From the NCBI GenBank assembly GCA_964609025.1, contig CAZSQM010000001.1, positions 205,987 to 269,986 on the forward strand: 64,000 nt of DNA, given 5' to 3'. Below the pieces are notes generated by a model. The model made no database searches. It was not told where the DNA came from and saw nothing but the letters and a program-made list of their open reading frames with translations. A program made the translations under genes and the position numbers. The stretch comes from SIG307 sp964609025 (GTDB lineage: Bacteria; Bacillota; Clostridia; Lachnospirales; Lachnospiraceae). Shown here one piece after another: positions 50,203 to 59,569 of this stretch; within the stretch, counting starts at the first letter, position 1; the number at the start of each line of letters is the position of its first letter.

Positions 50203-50315
50203 CTTACTCCGCCTTTCTGAACTGTTTGTCCGAATGTCAAAGATAGATTAACACCCATCTGATAAAGTCATAAAAAGGGTGTCTTTTCGACACCCTTTGT
50301 CTTTGTTGAACCGAT

Positions 50316-51122
50316 TTATTCTGCCTGTTCCGGTGCTGCTGCTTCCACATTTTCGGAAGAGGTTTCCGCTTCCGAATAAGACTCCTTACGGTCATACTTA
50401 CGGTAATTATTCTTATAACCGCCCTTGTTGTAACCGCCGCGGCTGTTGCCGTAGCTGTTTTTTCCGTAATATCTTTCATTGCTGAAATCTCTGACACCCT
50501 TCTTTAAGGAAACAATGACCTTACGATAAGGCTCATCCCCCTCGCTGTGGGTTTCTACATACTTGTTGTTCTGCAATACGGAGTGAATAATTCTTCTCTC
50601 ATAAGGATTCATCGGCTCCAATGCAACGGAATGTCTGGTTCTTCTTACCTTATTTGCAATATTTTTTGCAAGATTTTCAAGAGTTTCTTTTCTTCTCTCA
50701 CGGTAATTTTCCGTATCCAGCTTTACCTTAATATAGGTATCGCTATCTCTGTTTACCACCAGACTCACAAGATACTGCAAAGAATCCAGAGTCTGACCGC
50801 GCTTGCCGATTAACATCCCCATATCATCACCGATAATATTGATATTCATCGTCTTTTCCGCTTCGTTAAAATTAATCTCTGCCTCTGCTTTTACACCCAT
50901 TGCCGCAAATACTTTGCAAAGGAAATCCTGCGCAGGATCTTTTTCTTCCTCTTTTTGTCTTGCACGAATCTTTGCCGGCTTTTTATTCAAACCAAGAAAA
51001 CCGCTTGATTCTTTTTCGATTACTTCGTATTCCATGTTTTCCATAGAAACTCCAAGCTTAATTCCTGCCTCTATAATTGCATCATCTACCGTTTTTGCGG
51101 TAACTTCAATCCACTCATTCAT
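50316..51122 (-). CDS. khpB: RNA-binding protein KhpB (Jag)
   Basis: 268 residues. Start 51122 is chosen for the AGGAGGT seven bases upstream. The Jag-N domain (about 1-50, EVTAKTVDDAIIEAG), a short linker, the KH domain with MLIGKRGQTLDSLQYLVSL (about 113-131) and the R3H domain with RRIIHSVLQNNKYVETHSEG (about 180-199) are in the usual order. An unusual Gly/Tyr/Asn/Lys-rich tail (about 220-250) ends in a Glu/Ala stretch, which may add RNA binding. KhpB controls cell elongation and binds RNA with KhpA in streptococci. It follows yidC by 27 bases. Confidence 0.92.
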   Translation of the reverse strand: MNEWIEVTAKTVDDAIIEAGIKLGVSMENMEYEVIEKESSGFLGLNKKPAKIRARQKEEEKDPAQDFLCKVFAAMGVKAEAEINFNEAEKTMNINIIGDDMGMLIGKRGQTLDSLQYLVSLVVNRDSDTYIKVKLDTENYRERRKETLENLAKNIANKVRRTRHSVALEPMNPYERRIIHSVLQNNKYVETHSEGDEPYRKVIVSLKKGVRDFSNERYYGKNSYGNSRGGYNKGGYKNNYRKYDRKESYSEAETSSENVEAAAPEQAE

Positions 51123-51149
51123 ATGAATACCTCCTAATAAAATCATTTA

Positions 51150-52469
51150 TTACTTTCCGGAACGATTTTTCAAAATATTTGCATAACCTGAAATACTGCC
51201 GCCGGAAACAGGAGTATCATTACTCTCTGTATTTTCTTTGCTTTCTTCCGTATCTGTATTAGTTGCCGAGGTATTGTACTTCTTCCCGGCGATATTTGCG
51301 TAATCGGCAGTCGACTTCGGCGTTGCTTCAATCGACTTAGTGGAAGTCTTTGCTACCTCTGCCATTTTGCTTCCGGTATCGATTCCCATCTTTTTCAGCT
51401 TCTTTGCACGCTTTGCCTGACTTTTTGCAATTAAATCTTCTACTTCGATTTTGTCCATGTAACGATTAATAAAAATCTGCTGGATAATCTGTACCACAGA
51501 GTTGATAATCCAGTAAATACCTACACCGATCGGAATCATAAGACAAATTACACCGGACATAATCGGGAAAAACGTATTCATCACCTTCATGCTGGAAGCA
51601 GTCGGATCGTCTTTCGCATTATTATTTGTCTTTGCCATTGCCAGTTTGGACTGAAGAAACTGGGTTGCCATCGCCAGAATCGGAATTAAAATACCGATAC
51701 TGAAATAATTTCCCTTTTGTACCGGATTGTTTAAAATATTCAAACCACCGACAAACTTGTGTACATGGATAATCGGTTCGGAATAACCGAGCAGCGTGTC
51801 GGAAATGCTCGGAAATGCAGCTGCCAGCGACTGCCACGAATCCTCGTTACATTTGGAAAGTACATCAATTACGTTCTTATCCGTAAGAACGCCTACTTCA
51901 TATCCGGTAAACTTTTCAACGGAAACTGCCGAAAGTCCTGCATCCTTTACAAACTGTGCAAGTGTTGCGGCATAATCCGGTACTTCTTTAATTGCCTGTG
52001 CGGCAAGCTCATACATATCATAAACATCGTTAATATAAGCAGGAATCGCATAAATTACGCGGTACAAAGCAAACATAATCGGCAGAGTAATCAAAAGCAT
52101 AAGACAACCTGTCATCGGGTTTGTTCCGTACTTATCGTAAACCGCCTGGGTTTCCATCTGCATCTTTCTGCGGGAAGCCTCGTCTGTTTTTCCTTTATAC
52201 TTTTCATTGATTGCCGTAAGCTCCGGACTCATCTGCGTCGAAAGCTTTGTAGACTTCTGCTGCTTAATGGTAAGCGGAAGCATCAGCATTTTTACGATAA
52301 TCGTAAATAAAATAATACAAAGTGCGATATTTGCAATTCCGATTCCGTTCACGTCCTCGGTAAACAAAGCAAGAAACTCATAAATACCGTTTAATATCCA
52401 GCCCAAAAGTCTGGAAATAGGTCCTAAAATAAGACCGTCTTCTTTTGTTAAAAAAACAAAATCCAACAA
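51150..52469 (-). CDS. yidC: membrane protein insertase YidC
   Basis: 439-residue Sec-associated insertase of the Gram-positive type. Five core helices are seen: IGIANIALCIILFTIIVKMLML (about 42-64), a hairpin cytoplasmic loop with QQKSTKLSTQMSPEL, LMLLITLPIMFALYRVI (about 123-139), FSIGILIPILAMATQFL (about 245-261), FFPIMSGVICLMIPIGVGIYW (about 290-310). A large inserted extracellular loop (about 140-240) and a C-terminal basic then Ser/Thr/Glu-rich tail (about 335-439) are longer than in Bacillus SpoIIIJ. There is no lipobox Cys at the N-terminus. Fourth gene of rpmH-rnpA-yidD-yidC-khpB. Confidence 0.93.
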   Translation of the reverse strand: MLDFVFLTKEDGLILGPISRLLGWILNGIYEFLALFTEDVNGIGIANIALCIILFTIIVKMLMLPLTIKQQKSTKLSTQMSPELTAINEKYKGKTDEASRRKMQMETQAVYDKYGTNPMTGCLMLLITLPIMFALYRVIYAIPAYINDVYDMYELAAQAIKEVPDYAATLAQFVKDAGLSAVSVEKFTGYEVGVLTDKNVIDVLSKCNEDSWQSLAAAFPSISDTLLGYSEPIIHVHKFVGGLNILNNPVQKGNYFSIGILIPILAMATQFLQSKLAMAKTNNNAKDDPTASSMKVMNTFFPIMSGVICLMIPIGVGIYWIINSVVQIIQQIFINRYMDKIEVEDLIAKSQAKRAKKLKKMGIDTGSKMAEVAKTSTKSIEATPKSTADYANIAGKKYNTSATNTDTEESKENTESNDTPVSGGSISGYANILKNRSGK

Positions 52470-52493
52470 ATTAATAATCCTCCTTAATTACAG

Positions 52494-52706
52494 CTAGGGA
52501 ACCGGGTCGTAGCCACCCGCATGAAACGGGTGACAACGAAGTATTCTTCGAATTGCAAGCAGAGAACCCTTAAAAGCACCGTACTTTTCCAATGCTTCCA
52601 GGGCATACTGAGAACAGGTAGGTATAAACCTGCAACAGGAACCTCCCTTATAGGGCGATATATATTTTTGATAGAAACGAATCATTGCGATTAATCCTTT
52701 TTTCAA
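52494..52706 (-). CDS. yidD: membrane protein insertion efficiency factor YidD
   Basis: 70 residues. The family block MIRFYQKYISPYKGGSCCRFIPTCSQYALEAL (read in parts, about 8-39) with three conserved Cys, then HPFHAGGYDPVP at the C-terminus. It assists YidC-dependent insertion. It overlaps rnpA by 4 bases and precedes yidC by 24, the conserved order. Confidence 0.95.
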   Translation of the reverse strand: MKKGLIAMIRFYQKYISPYKGGSCCRFIPTCSQYALEALEKYGAFKGSLLAIRRILRCHPFHAGGYDPVP

Positions 52707-53044
52707 TCCGATACCTCACAAAGTATTCTATGCAACCTTGCTAAATGCAGCATAGCACTGTTAATTTCAAAATAATTCCTGCCTTTTGCTCCCTGTCTGG
52801 CAACTACAACAATGTCCCAACCACTATGGAACTTACTCTCATTCAATCGGTAACTTTCTCTTAGTAGCCTTGTTATTCTGTGTCTGACAACACTATTACC
52901 TACTTTTTTACTTACCGAAATACCAAGTCTGCCGGTTTCTAAATCATTCTTTTTTGCGTACATTACCAAATACTTGTTGGCATACGATTTACCCGATTGG
53001 TAAACCTTCTTAAAATCTTCATTCTTTTTGATTGATTCTGCCAC
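52703..53044 (-). CDS. rnpA: ribonuclease P protein component
   Basis: 113-residue basic subunit that, with the RNA of RNase P, matures tRNA 5' ends. Core pattern: KNEDFKKVYQSGKSYANKYLV (two parts, about 6-26), RLGISVSKKVGNSVVRHRITRLLRE (two parts, about 39-63, containing the RNR-like basic motif as RHRITR), WDIVVVARQGAKG (about 75-87). Size is normal. It lies 53 bases downstream of rpmH in the expected pair. Confidence 0.95.
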   Translation of the reverse strand: MAESIKKNEDFKKVYQSGKSYANKYLVMYAKKNDLETGRLGISVSKKVGNSVVRHRITRLLRESYRLNESKFHSGWDIVVVARQGAKGRNYFEINSAMLHLARLHRILCEVSD

Positions 53045-53097
53045 TGTGTTCTCTCCTAAAAAGAAAGGGTAAGAGAAAAGGTCACATTTTATGCGAC

Positions 53098-53232
53098 CTA
53101 TGCAGATAATTTATGTCTACCCTTTGCTCTTCTTGCGGCTAACACTTTTCTTCCGTTTGCGGTACTCATTCTGGAACGGAAACCGTGTACCTTAGATCTC
53201 TGCCTTTTCTTCGGCTGAAACGTCATCTTCAT
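53098..53232 (-). CDS. rpmH: 50S ribosomal protein L34
   Basis: 44 residues, MKMTFQPKKRQRSKVHGFR at the start and RRAKGRHKLSA at the end, the near-invariant L34 sequence. It is too short for a standard ORF cut-off. It heads the leftward operon behind a strong promoter at 53306-53334 and faces dnaA across a 249-base gap. Confidence 0.97.
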   Translation of the reverse strand: MKMTFQPKKRQRSKVHGFRSRMSTANGRKVLAARRAKGRHKLSA

Positions 53233-53305
53233 AAACTAACACCTCACTTTCTGTTTGCTTCATGCTAAAACGCACATTACAGCATTTTAACTAAATAGCA
53301 TTTCT

Positions 53306-53334
53306 ATTATAGTAGGAAACTTGTCTTTCGTCAA
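53306..53334 (-). promoter_or_regulatory. sigma-A promoter of the rpmH operon
   Basis: Minus strand TTGACG (53334-53329), 17-base spacer, TATAAT (53311-53306). Confidence 0.85.
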
Positions 53335-53376
53335 GTGAAAATTAAATTTTTTCTAAATTTTATTTTCAAAAAACAC

Positions 53377-53405
53377 TTTTCTATTTCTGTTATTTTTGGT
53401 ATAAT
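53377..53405 (+). promoter_or_regulatory. probable dnaA promoter
   Basis: TATAAT (53400-53405) with only a weak -35 (TTTTCT, 53377-53382) at 17 bases. It is 77 bases before the dnaA start. No DnaA box with fewer than two mismatches was found between rpmH and dnaA. Confidence 0.5.
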
Positions 53406-53481
53406 ATAAGATAGTGGATTTATAGGCTTCAAATAGCGTTATTTTCTCATTAGAGGCAATTTACAGAAGGGGTAATACAAA

Positions 53482-54834
53482 ATGGATATCAAAACAATAA
53501 AAAACAAATGGACGGAAATTTTGGAGTACATGAAAACAGAGTTCGTCATTCCGGACGCACTTTATAAAACATGGCTTCTTCCGATGTACCCTTATGCCTT
53601 AAAAGGAAATAAACTGGTAATCAATTTCACGAACAAAGAACTGGGTATGATGGGAATCGATTTCATTAAGAAAAGATACCTGCGGTATCTGGAAACTTCC
53701 GTAGAAACCATTTTAAACGAAGCATACGAAATCGAACTTGTTTTATCGGACGCAGTTTCCGAGGAAGACACTTCCGAAGCTTCCGGGAAAAGCAAAAAAA
53801 GAAATGAAAGTTACGATACTTTAAATCCGAAATATACCTTTGATACTTTCGTAGTCGGAAAAAGCAATCATATGGCGCATGCTGCGTCGGTTGCGGTTGC
53901 CGCCGCACCGGGAGAGGCTTATAACCCTCTGTTTCTTTACGGCGGAGCGGGACTCGGAAAGACTCATCTGATGCAGTCCATCGCACACGATATTTTAGAC
54001 CGGAACGAGGACGCTTTGATTCGTTATGTTACAAGTGAAAAGTTCACAAACGAACTGATTGAATCCATCCGTAACAACAAAACTTCCGATTTCCGTGAAA
54101 AGTACCGTAATGTAGATATGCTGCTGATTGACGATATTCAGTTTATTATCGGAAAGGAAAGTACGCAGGAGGAGTTTTTCCATACCTTCAACACACTTTA
54201 TGATTCCAAGAAGCATATCGTAATTTCCAGTGATAAGCCTCCGAAGGATATCGCGACCTTAGAGGAACGTCTTCGTTCCCGCTTTGAAATGGGTCTGATT
54301 GTAGACATCGGCAGTCCGGATTACGAAACCCGTATGGCCATCTTAAGCAAGAAAAACGATACGGACAATTTCGGCATCAGCAACGATATTCTTGCTTACT
54401 TTGCGGAAAATATCAAATCAAACATCCGTGAGTTGGAAGGAGCCTTAAACAAGCTGGTTGCTCTCTCCAGGTTAAAGAAACAACCGATTACCATGGAACT
54501 GGCACAGGAAGCACTGAAAGATTATATTTCTGCGGATAACCACAAGACCATTACCGTCGGTTATATCGTAGATATCGTTTCGGAGCATCTCGGCATCTCT
54601 TCTTCCGACATTTACTCGAAAAAGAGAAACAGCGAGATTGCAAGTGCCAGACAGATTGTAATGTATCTTGCGACGAAGCTGACCGATTTATCTACCACCG
54701 ATATCGGGAAGCAGTTAAATAAGAGGGATCATTCTACCGTCATCCACGGCAGAAACAAGATAGAGGAAGACTTAAAGTTGAACCCTCAGCTTCAGAATAC
54801 AATCGATGTATTGCTCAAAAAGATAAATCCGTAA
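53482..54834 (+). CDS. dnaA: chromosomal replication initiator DnaA
   Basis: 450-residue AAA+ initiator. Domain I (about 1-85), a short variable domain II (about 86-110), AAA+ domain III with Walker A GGAGLGKTHLMQ (about 153-164), Walker B LLIDDIQFI (about 214-222) and the sensor/arginine-finger region, and domain IV (about 340-450) with the box-reading signature STTDIGKQLNKRDHSTVIHG. Complete and typical. A GGGG-type site precedes the ATG. It points away from rpmH, with oriC boxes downstream. Confidence 0.97.
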   Translation: MDIKTIKNKWTEILEYMKTEFVIPDALYKTWLLPMYPYALKGNKLVINFTNKELGMMGIDFIKKRYLRYLETSVETILNEAYEIELVLSDAVSEEDTSEASGKSKKRNESYDTLNPKYTFDTFVVGKSNHMAHAASVAVAAAPGEAYNPLFLYGGAGLGKTHLMQSIAHDILDRNEDALIRYVTSEKFTNELIESIRNNKTSDFREKYRNVDMLLIDDIQFIIGKESTQEEFFHTFNTLYDSKKHIVISSDKPPKDIATLEERLRSRFEMGLIVDIGSPDYETRMAILSKKNDTDNFGISNDILAYFAENIKSNIRELEGALNKLVALSRLKKQPITMELAQEALKDYISADNHKTITVGYIVDIVSEHLGISSSDIYSKKRNSEIASARQIVMYLATKLTDLSTTDIGKQLNKRDHSTVIHGRNKIEEDLKLNPQLQNTIDVLLKKINP

Positions 54835-54889
54835 CACATCGGATGTATTTATATAGGAAGAAACTCATACAGGTTGTCCATAGTTTCTA

Positions 54890-55111
54890 TGTGAATAACT
54901 TGTGATTTATTGTGAATGACTGTGGATAATTTATTTCTATAAGTTATTTTACACTTTAACGTGTGAAATTATCCACAAACGGACAACACCTTATACCGAT
55001 GTGAATTCACCTTCTTTATGAACCTAAAGTCCGCTTATTATAAGGGGTTGCAAACTTATTCACAATATAAACCTTACCTATTACTTAGTCTAAAATATTA
55101 TATATGATATA
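54890..55111. other. replication origin oriC (DnaA-box cluster and AT-rich region)
   Basis: DnaA boxes in the dnaA-dnaN gap: perfect TGTGGATAA at 54921-54929 and perfect TTATCCACA at 54969-54977; one mismatch at 54890-54898 (TGTGAATAA) and 55056-55064 (TTATTCACA); a weaker one at 54911-54919. An AT-only stretch (about 55092-55111) next to dnaN may be the unwinding element. Two divergent gene arms and the parS sites support this position. Confidence 0.88.
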
Positions 55112-55148
55112 CAGATAAAAAAGCACACCGAAAGGAGATATTCACTTT

Positions 55149-56261
55149 ATGAAAATCACTTGTCAGAAATCCGATTTACTAAGCAGCGTTAATATTGCGC
55201 TTAGAGCTGTACCTGCAAAGTCCACTATGCCTATTTTAGAGTGTATTGCGATTGATGTAACCGACAGCTTCATAAAGTTTACGACAAACGATATGGAACT
55301 CGGTATCGAAACAATTGTAAAGGGTTCCATTATAGAAACAGGAAGCGTTGCAATCAATGCAAAGATTTTATCGGACATTATCCGTAAGCTTCCGGACAGC
55401 GAAATCTGTATTGAAACCGATGTAAAGTACACAGTTACGATTACCTGCGGAAAGTCGAAGTTTTCGATTCCGGCAAAGGTAAGCGACGAGTTTCCTTCTC
55501 TTCCGGTAATTGAAAAGAGAGAAGCGCTTGTTTTGTCCCAGTTTACATTAAAGGACTTAATTCGTCAGACGGTGTTTTCTATTTCGGACAGTGAAAACAA
55601 CAAAATTATGACCGGTGAATTATTCGAGGTAGCCGATAACAGGTTAAGAGTCGTTTCTTTGGACGGTCATCGTATTTCGGTGCGCCGGATTGACTTAAAA
55701 GAGAGCTTTAAGAATATAAAGGTAATTGTTCCGGGCAAGACTTTAATCGAAATCAGCAAGATTTTATCCGGTGAAATTTCCGATGAGGTAAGAATTTATT
55801 TTACCGATAAGCACATTATTTTCGAGTTTGATGATACTATGGTGCTTTCCAGACTGATTGAAGGAGAGTATTACAAGATTGACCAGATGCTTTCCGGCGA
55901 TTACGATACAAAGATTACGGTAAATAAAAAAGAGTTTTTGGACAGTATCGACCGTGCAACCCTGCTTGTGAAGGAATCGGAAAAGAAGCCGATTATCATC
56001 GGTGTAAAGGAAGGTGAAATGGAACTGGAAATGACCTCTAATATGGGTTCCATGGATGAAAGCATCGATATTGTAAAAGAGGGCAGCGATATTTTAATCG
56101 GTTTTAATCCGAAGTTTTTGATTGATGCGCTTCGCGTCATTGATGAAGAGGAGGTTACCATATATATGACAAATCCGAAAGCGCCTTGCTTTATCAAGGA
56201 CAGAGAGGAGTCTTACATTTATTTGATTCTGCCGGTAAACTTCAATGCCGCTGCAAGATAA
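55149..56261 (+). CDS. dnaN: DNA polymerase III sliding clamp (beta)
   Basis: 370 residues forming three clamp domains of about 120 each. The opening MKITCQKSDLLSSVNIALRAVP and TMPILECIAIDVTD are typical; the hydrophobic pocket that binds clamp-interacting peptides is made by domain 2-3 and the C-terminal YLILPVN segment. AAAGGAG precedes ATG. It follows oriC and shares the transcript with rlbA, 14 bases downstream. Confidence 0.97.
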   Translation: MKITCQKSDLLSSVNIALRAVPAKSTMPILECIAIDVTDSFIKFTTNDMELGIETIVKGSIIETGSVAINAKILSDIIRKLPDSEICIETDVKYTVTITCGKSKFSIPAKVSDEFPSLPVIEKREALVLSQFTLKDLIRQTVFSISDSENNKIMTGELFEVADNRLRVVSLDGHRISVRRIDLKESFKNIKVIVPGKTLIEISKILSGEISDEVRIYFTDKHIIFEFDDTMVLSRLIEGEYYKIDQMLSGDYDTKITVNKKEFLDSIDRATLLVKESEKKPIIIGVKEGEMELEMTSNMGSMDESIDIVKEGSDILIGFNPKFLIDALRVIDEEEVTIYMTNPKAPCFIKDREESYIYLILPVNFNAAAR

Positions 56262-56275
56262 AGAACGGAGTATGT

Positions 56276-56485
56276 ATGGAAGAAATTAAGTTAAGAGATG
56301 AGTTTATTAAGCTGGGGCAGGCATTAAAAGCCGCAAACCTTGTAGAGTCCGGTGCGGAGGCAAAAGAAGTGATACAGGAAGGTTATGTCAAGGTAAACGG
56401 CGAAGTCTGCACACAGCGCGGAAAGAAGCTGGTAGACGGCGATATCGTTTTCTTTGAAGGCAATGAAATTAAAATTGTAGGATAG
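56276..56485 (+). CDS. rlbA: S4-domain RNA-binding protein (YaaA/RlbA)
   Basis: 69 residues, almost wholly an S4 domain: LGQALKAANLVESGAEAKEVI (two parts, about 14-34), YVKVNGEVCTQRGKKL (about 38-53), VDGDIVFFEG. Start 56276 is chosen after GGAG; the longer frame from 56186 is inside dnaN. The dnaN-rlbA-recF order is conserved in Firmicutes; the Bacillus homologue is tied to ribosome biogenesis. Confidence 0.88.
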   Translation: MEEIKLRDEFIKLGQALKAANLVESGAEAKEVIQEGYVKVNGEVCTQRGKKLVDGDIVFFEGNEIKIVG

Positions 56486-56496
56486 TTGGTGCCGTC

Positions 56497-57579
56497 TTGA
56501 AGGTAAAACAGTTGGAATTAAGCGAGTTTCGAAATTACGAAACATTGTCTGTGCAATTTGATGAAAAGGTCAATATTTTATACGGAGATAACGCACAGGG
56601 AAAGACAAATGTTCTGGAAGCGATTTATCTTTGCGGAACGACAAAGTCGCATAAGGGAAGCAAAGACAGAGAAATGATACGTATTTCCAGAGAGGAAGCG
56701 CATATCAGGATGATGGTGGAAAAGGCAGAAATACCTCACCGGATTGATATGCACTTAAAGAAAAATAAGGCAAAAGGGGTTGCGATTGACGGAGTACCGA
56801 TAAAGCGCTCCTCGGATTTATTCGGACTGTTACATATTGTTTTCTTTTCTCCGGAAGATTTGAGTATGATAAAAAACGGTCCGGGAGAGCGGCGCAGGTT
56901 TCTTGATTTGGAACTTTGCCAGCTGGATAAAACATATTTGTATTATCTCGGAAATTATAACAGAGCGCTTAACCAAAGAAATAATCTTTTAAAACAAATC
57001 GGTTTTAAAAAAGAATTAGCGGATACCATTGGAGTATGGGACGCACAGCTTGCCGAGCACGGAGCGGGAGTAATCCGGGCGAGAAAAAAGTTTGTGGAAG
57101 AGTTAAACGAACTGCTTCCGGAGATTAACGCAAGACTCTCGGGCGGAAAAGAAAAGCTTAGGATAAAGTACGAGCCGAATGTTTCGGAGAGAGAGTTTGA
57201 GCTGAAATTAAAAATGAATCTGGAGCGGGATTTGATATTAAAATCCACAGGCTGCGGACCGCACCGGGACGATATCAGTTTCTATGTGGGAGAGGAAAAT
57301 TTAAAGCTGTACGGTTCCCAGGGGCAGCAAAGAACGGCTGCATTATCCTTAAAGCTTGCGGAAATCGAGCTTGTAAGGAAAAAGATTAAGGAAAGTCCGA
57401 TACTTTTGTTAGACGATGTCTTGTCGGAGTTAGACAGAAACCGGCAGATGTATCTGTTGGAGAGTATTACGGATTTACAAACTATCATCACCTGCACCGG
57501 TCTGGAAGAATTTATCGGTGACAGAAAAGACTATCATAAGATTTTTCATGTAATAAACGGTAGAATACAGGAGCAGTAA
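56497..57579 (+). CDS. recF: DNA replication and repair protein RecF
   Basis: 360-residue SMC-like ATPase that helps load RecA at single-strand gaps. TTG start; only a weak ribosome binding site, so coupling to rlbA 11 bases upstream is likely. Walker A GDNAQGKTNVLEAIY (about 30-44), the ABC-like signature around LYGSQGQQRTAALSLKLAE (about 270-288) and Walker B ILLLDDVLSELD (about 305-316) are intact. Length is typical. Confidence 0.96.
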   Translation: MKVKQLELSEFRNYETLSVQFDEKVNILYGDNAQGKTNVLEAIYLCGTTKSHKGSKDREMIRISREEAHIRMMVEKAEIPHRIDMHLKKNKAKGVAIDGVPIKRSSDLFGLLHIVFFSPEDLSMIKNGPGERRRFLDLELCQLDKTYLYYLGNYNRALNQRNNLLKQIGFKKELADTIGVWDAQLAEHGAGVIRARKKFVEELNELLPEINARLSGGKEKLRIKYEPNVSEREFELKLKMNLERDLILKSTGCGPHRDDISFYVGEENLKLYGSQGQQRTAALSLKLAEIELVRKKIKESPILLLDDVLSELDRNRQMYLLESITDLQTIITCTGLEEFIGDRKDYHKIFHVINGRIQEQ

Positions 57580-57610
57580 AGAAAGAAAAAGAGAAACGAG
57601 GAGGCTTACC

Positions 57611-59527
57611 ATGAGCAAAGAATATGGAGCAGACCAGATACAGATTTTAGAGGGACTGGAAGCAGTTCGCAAAAGACCGGGAATGTATATCGGAAGTACG
57701 TCAATACGCGGTCTTCATCATCTTGTATACGAAATTGTGGACAATGCGGTAGACGAAGCACTGGCCGGGTTTTGTACGGTAATTGATGTTTCCATTAATC
57801 CGGACAATTCCATTACCGTTATCGATAACGGCCGCGGCGTTCCGGTAGAGATGAATAAAAAGAAAGGAATCTCTACGGTAGAGGTTGTTTATACGATTCT
57901 GCACGCAGGCGGCAAGTTCGGCGGCGGAGCTTATAAAGTGTCCGGCGGATTGCACGGCGTAGGCGCGTCTGTTGTAAATGCTCTTTCAAAGCACATGGAA
58001 GTAACGGTAGAACAAAACGGTCACAAATACCGCCAATGTTACGAAAAGGGAAAGCCGGTGACTCCGCTTGAAATAATCGGAGATTCCGACAGAACCGGTA
58101 CGACGGTTACATTTCTTCCGGATGATACTATTTTCGAGGAAACCGTGTTTGAGTTCGATACTTTGAAGAGCCGTTTAAGAGAGATGGCGTTTCTTACCAA
58201 GGGAATTAAAATTATTCTCAGGGATAAGAGAGAGGAAACCGAGAAGGTAAGAGAGTTCCATTACGAGGGCGGTATCCGTGAATATGTGGATTATTTAAAC
58301 AAAAGCAAAACTCCGCTTTATCCGAGCGTCATTTACTGCGAGGGTACGGTAAACGACGTTTATGTGGAAGTGGCAATGCAGCATAACGACGGTTACAATG
58401 AAGGCTGTTACAGCTTTGTAAATAACATTACAACACCGGAGGGCGGTACGCATCTGGCAGGTTTTAAGAATGCGCTGACAAAGACCTTTAACGATTATGC
58501 GAGAGCGCAGAAATATTTAAAGGAAAGCGAACAGAATCTGACCGGCGAGGATATCAGAGAAGGTTTAACCGCCATTATCAGTGTAAAGCTCGGCGAACCG
58601 CAGTTTGAAGGACAGACAAAGCAGAAGCTCGGAAACAGTGAGGCAAGAGGCGCGGTGGATTCCGTGGTAAGCGAGCAGCTTACTTATTTCTTAGAGCAGA
58701 ACCCGTCCGTGGCAAAAATTATCTGTGAAAAGGCGGTGCTTGCACAGCGTGCAAGGGACGCCGCAAGAAAAGCAAGAGATTTGACAAGAAGAAAGAATGC
58801 CTTAGACGGTATGAGTCTTCCGGGAAAATTAGCCGACTGCTCCGACAGGGACCCGAAGAACTGTGAAATCTATCTGGTAGAGGGAGATTCCGCAGGCGGC
58901 TCCGCAAAGACGGCGCGTTCCCGTGCGACACAGGCAATCCTGCCGTTACGCGGTAAGATTTTGAATGTGGAAAAGGCAAGACTGGACCGTATTTTAAGCA
59001 GTCAGGAAATTAAGGCAATGATTACGGCATTCGGAACCGGTATTTCGGAGGATTTTGATATCAGTAAACTTCGGTATCACAAGATTATCATTATGACCGA
59101 TGCCGATGTAGACGGAGCACATATTGACACGCTTCTGCTTACCTTCCTGTACCGCTTTATGCCGGAACTGATTAAGCAGGGTTATGTTTACCTTGCAACG
59201 CCTCCTCTTTACAAGGTTGAGAAAAATAAGAGCGTCTGGTATGCGTACAGCGACGAGGAGTTAAACAGTATCCTGTTGGAAATCGGCCGTGACCAGAACA
59301 ATAAAATACAGCGTTACAAGGGACTTGGAGAGATGGACCCGGAGCAGCTCTGGGAAACTACCATGGACCCGGAAAAGCGTATTTTAAAGAAGGTTTGCAT
59401 GAACGACGATACCATGTCGGAGTTAGACCTTACCTTTAATGTGTTAATGGGCGATAACGTAGAGCCGCGCCGCGAGTTTATTGAGAAGAATGCAAAGTTT
59501 GTAAAGGATTTGGATAAATACTGTTAA
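57611..59527 (+). CDS. gyrB: DNA gyrase subunit B
   Basis: 638-residue ATPase subunit of gyrase. GHKL ATP site with VYEIVDNAVDEALAG (about 37-51), NGRGVPVEM and GGLHGVGASVVNAL; the Toprim domain with EGDSAGGSAK (about 423-432) and DADVDGAHI (about 497-505); C-terminal GLGEMDPEQLWETTM. GAGGAGG before ATG. Upstream of gyrA with a 42-base gap containing GGAGG. Complete. Confidence 0.97.
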   Translation: MSKEYGADQIQILEGLEAVRKRPGMYIGSTSIRGLHHLVYEIVDNAVDEALAGFCTVIDVSINPDNSITVIDNGRGVPVEMNKKKGISTVEVVYTILHAGGKFGGGAYKVSGGLHGVGASVVNALSKHMEVTVEQNGHKYRQCYEKGKPVTPLEIIGDSDRTGTTVTFLPDDTIFEETVFEFDTLKSRLREMAFLTKGIKIILRDKREETEKVREFHYEGGIREYVDYLNKSKTPLYPSVIYCEGTVNDVYVEVAMQHNDGYNEGCYSFVNNITTPEGGTHLAGFKNALTKTFNDYARAQKYLKESEQNLTGEDIREGLTAIISVKLGEPQFEGQTKQKLGNSEARGAVDSVVSEQLTYFLEQNPSVAKIICEKAVLAQRARDAARKARDLTRRKNALDGMSLPGKLADCSDRDPKNCEIYLVEGDSAGGSAKTARSRATQAILPLRGKILNVEKARLDRILSSQEIKAMITAFGTGISEDFDISKLRYHKIIIMTDADVDGAHIDTLLLTFLYRFMPELIKQGYVYLATPPLYKVEKNKSVWYAYSDEELNSILLEIGRDQNNKIQRYKGLGEMDPEQLWETTMDPEKRILKKVCMNDDTMSELDLTFNVLMGDNVEPRREFIEKNAKFVKDLDKYC

Positions 59528-59569
59528 GGAAACGGCAGAAGCTGTTAGCCGTATTCACAGGAGGTAGAA

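Noticed and set aside
53017..53097. Searched for an additional small gene between rnpA and rpmH
   Set aside because: Only a 53-base spacer with the rnpA ribosome binding site; nothing coding.
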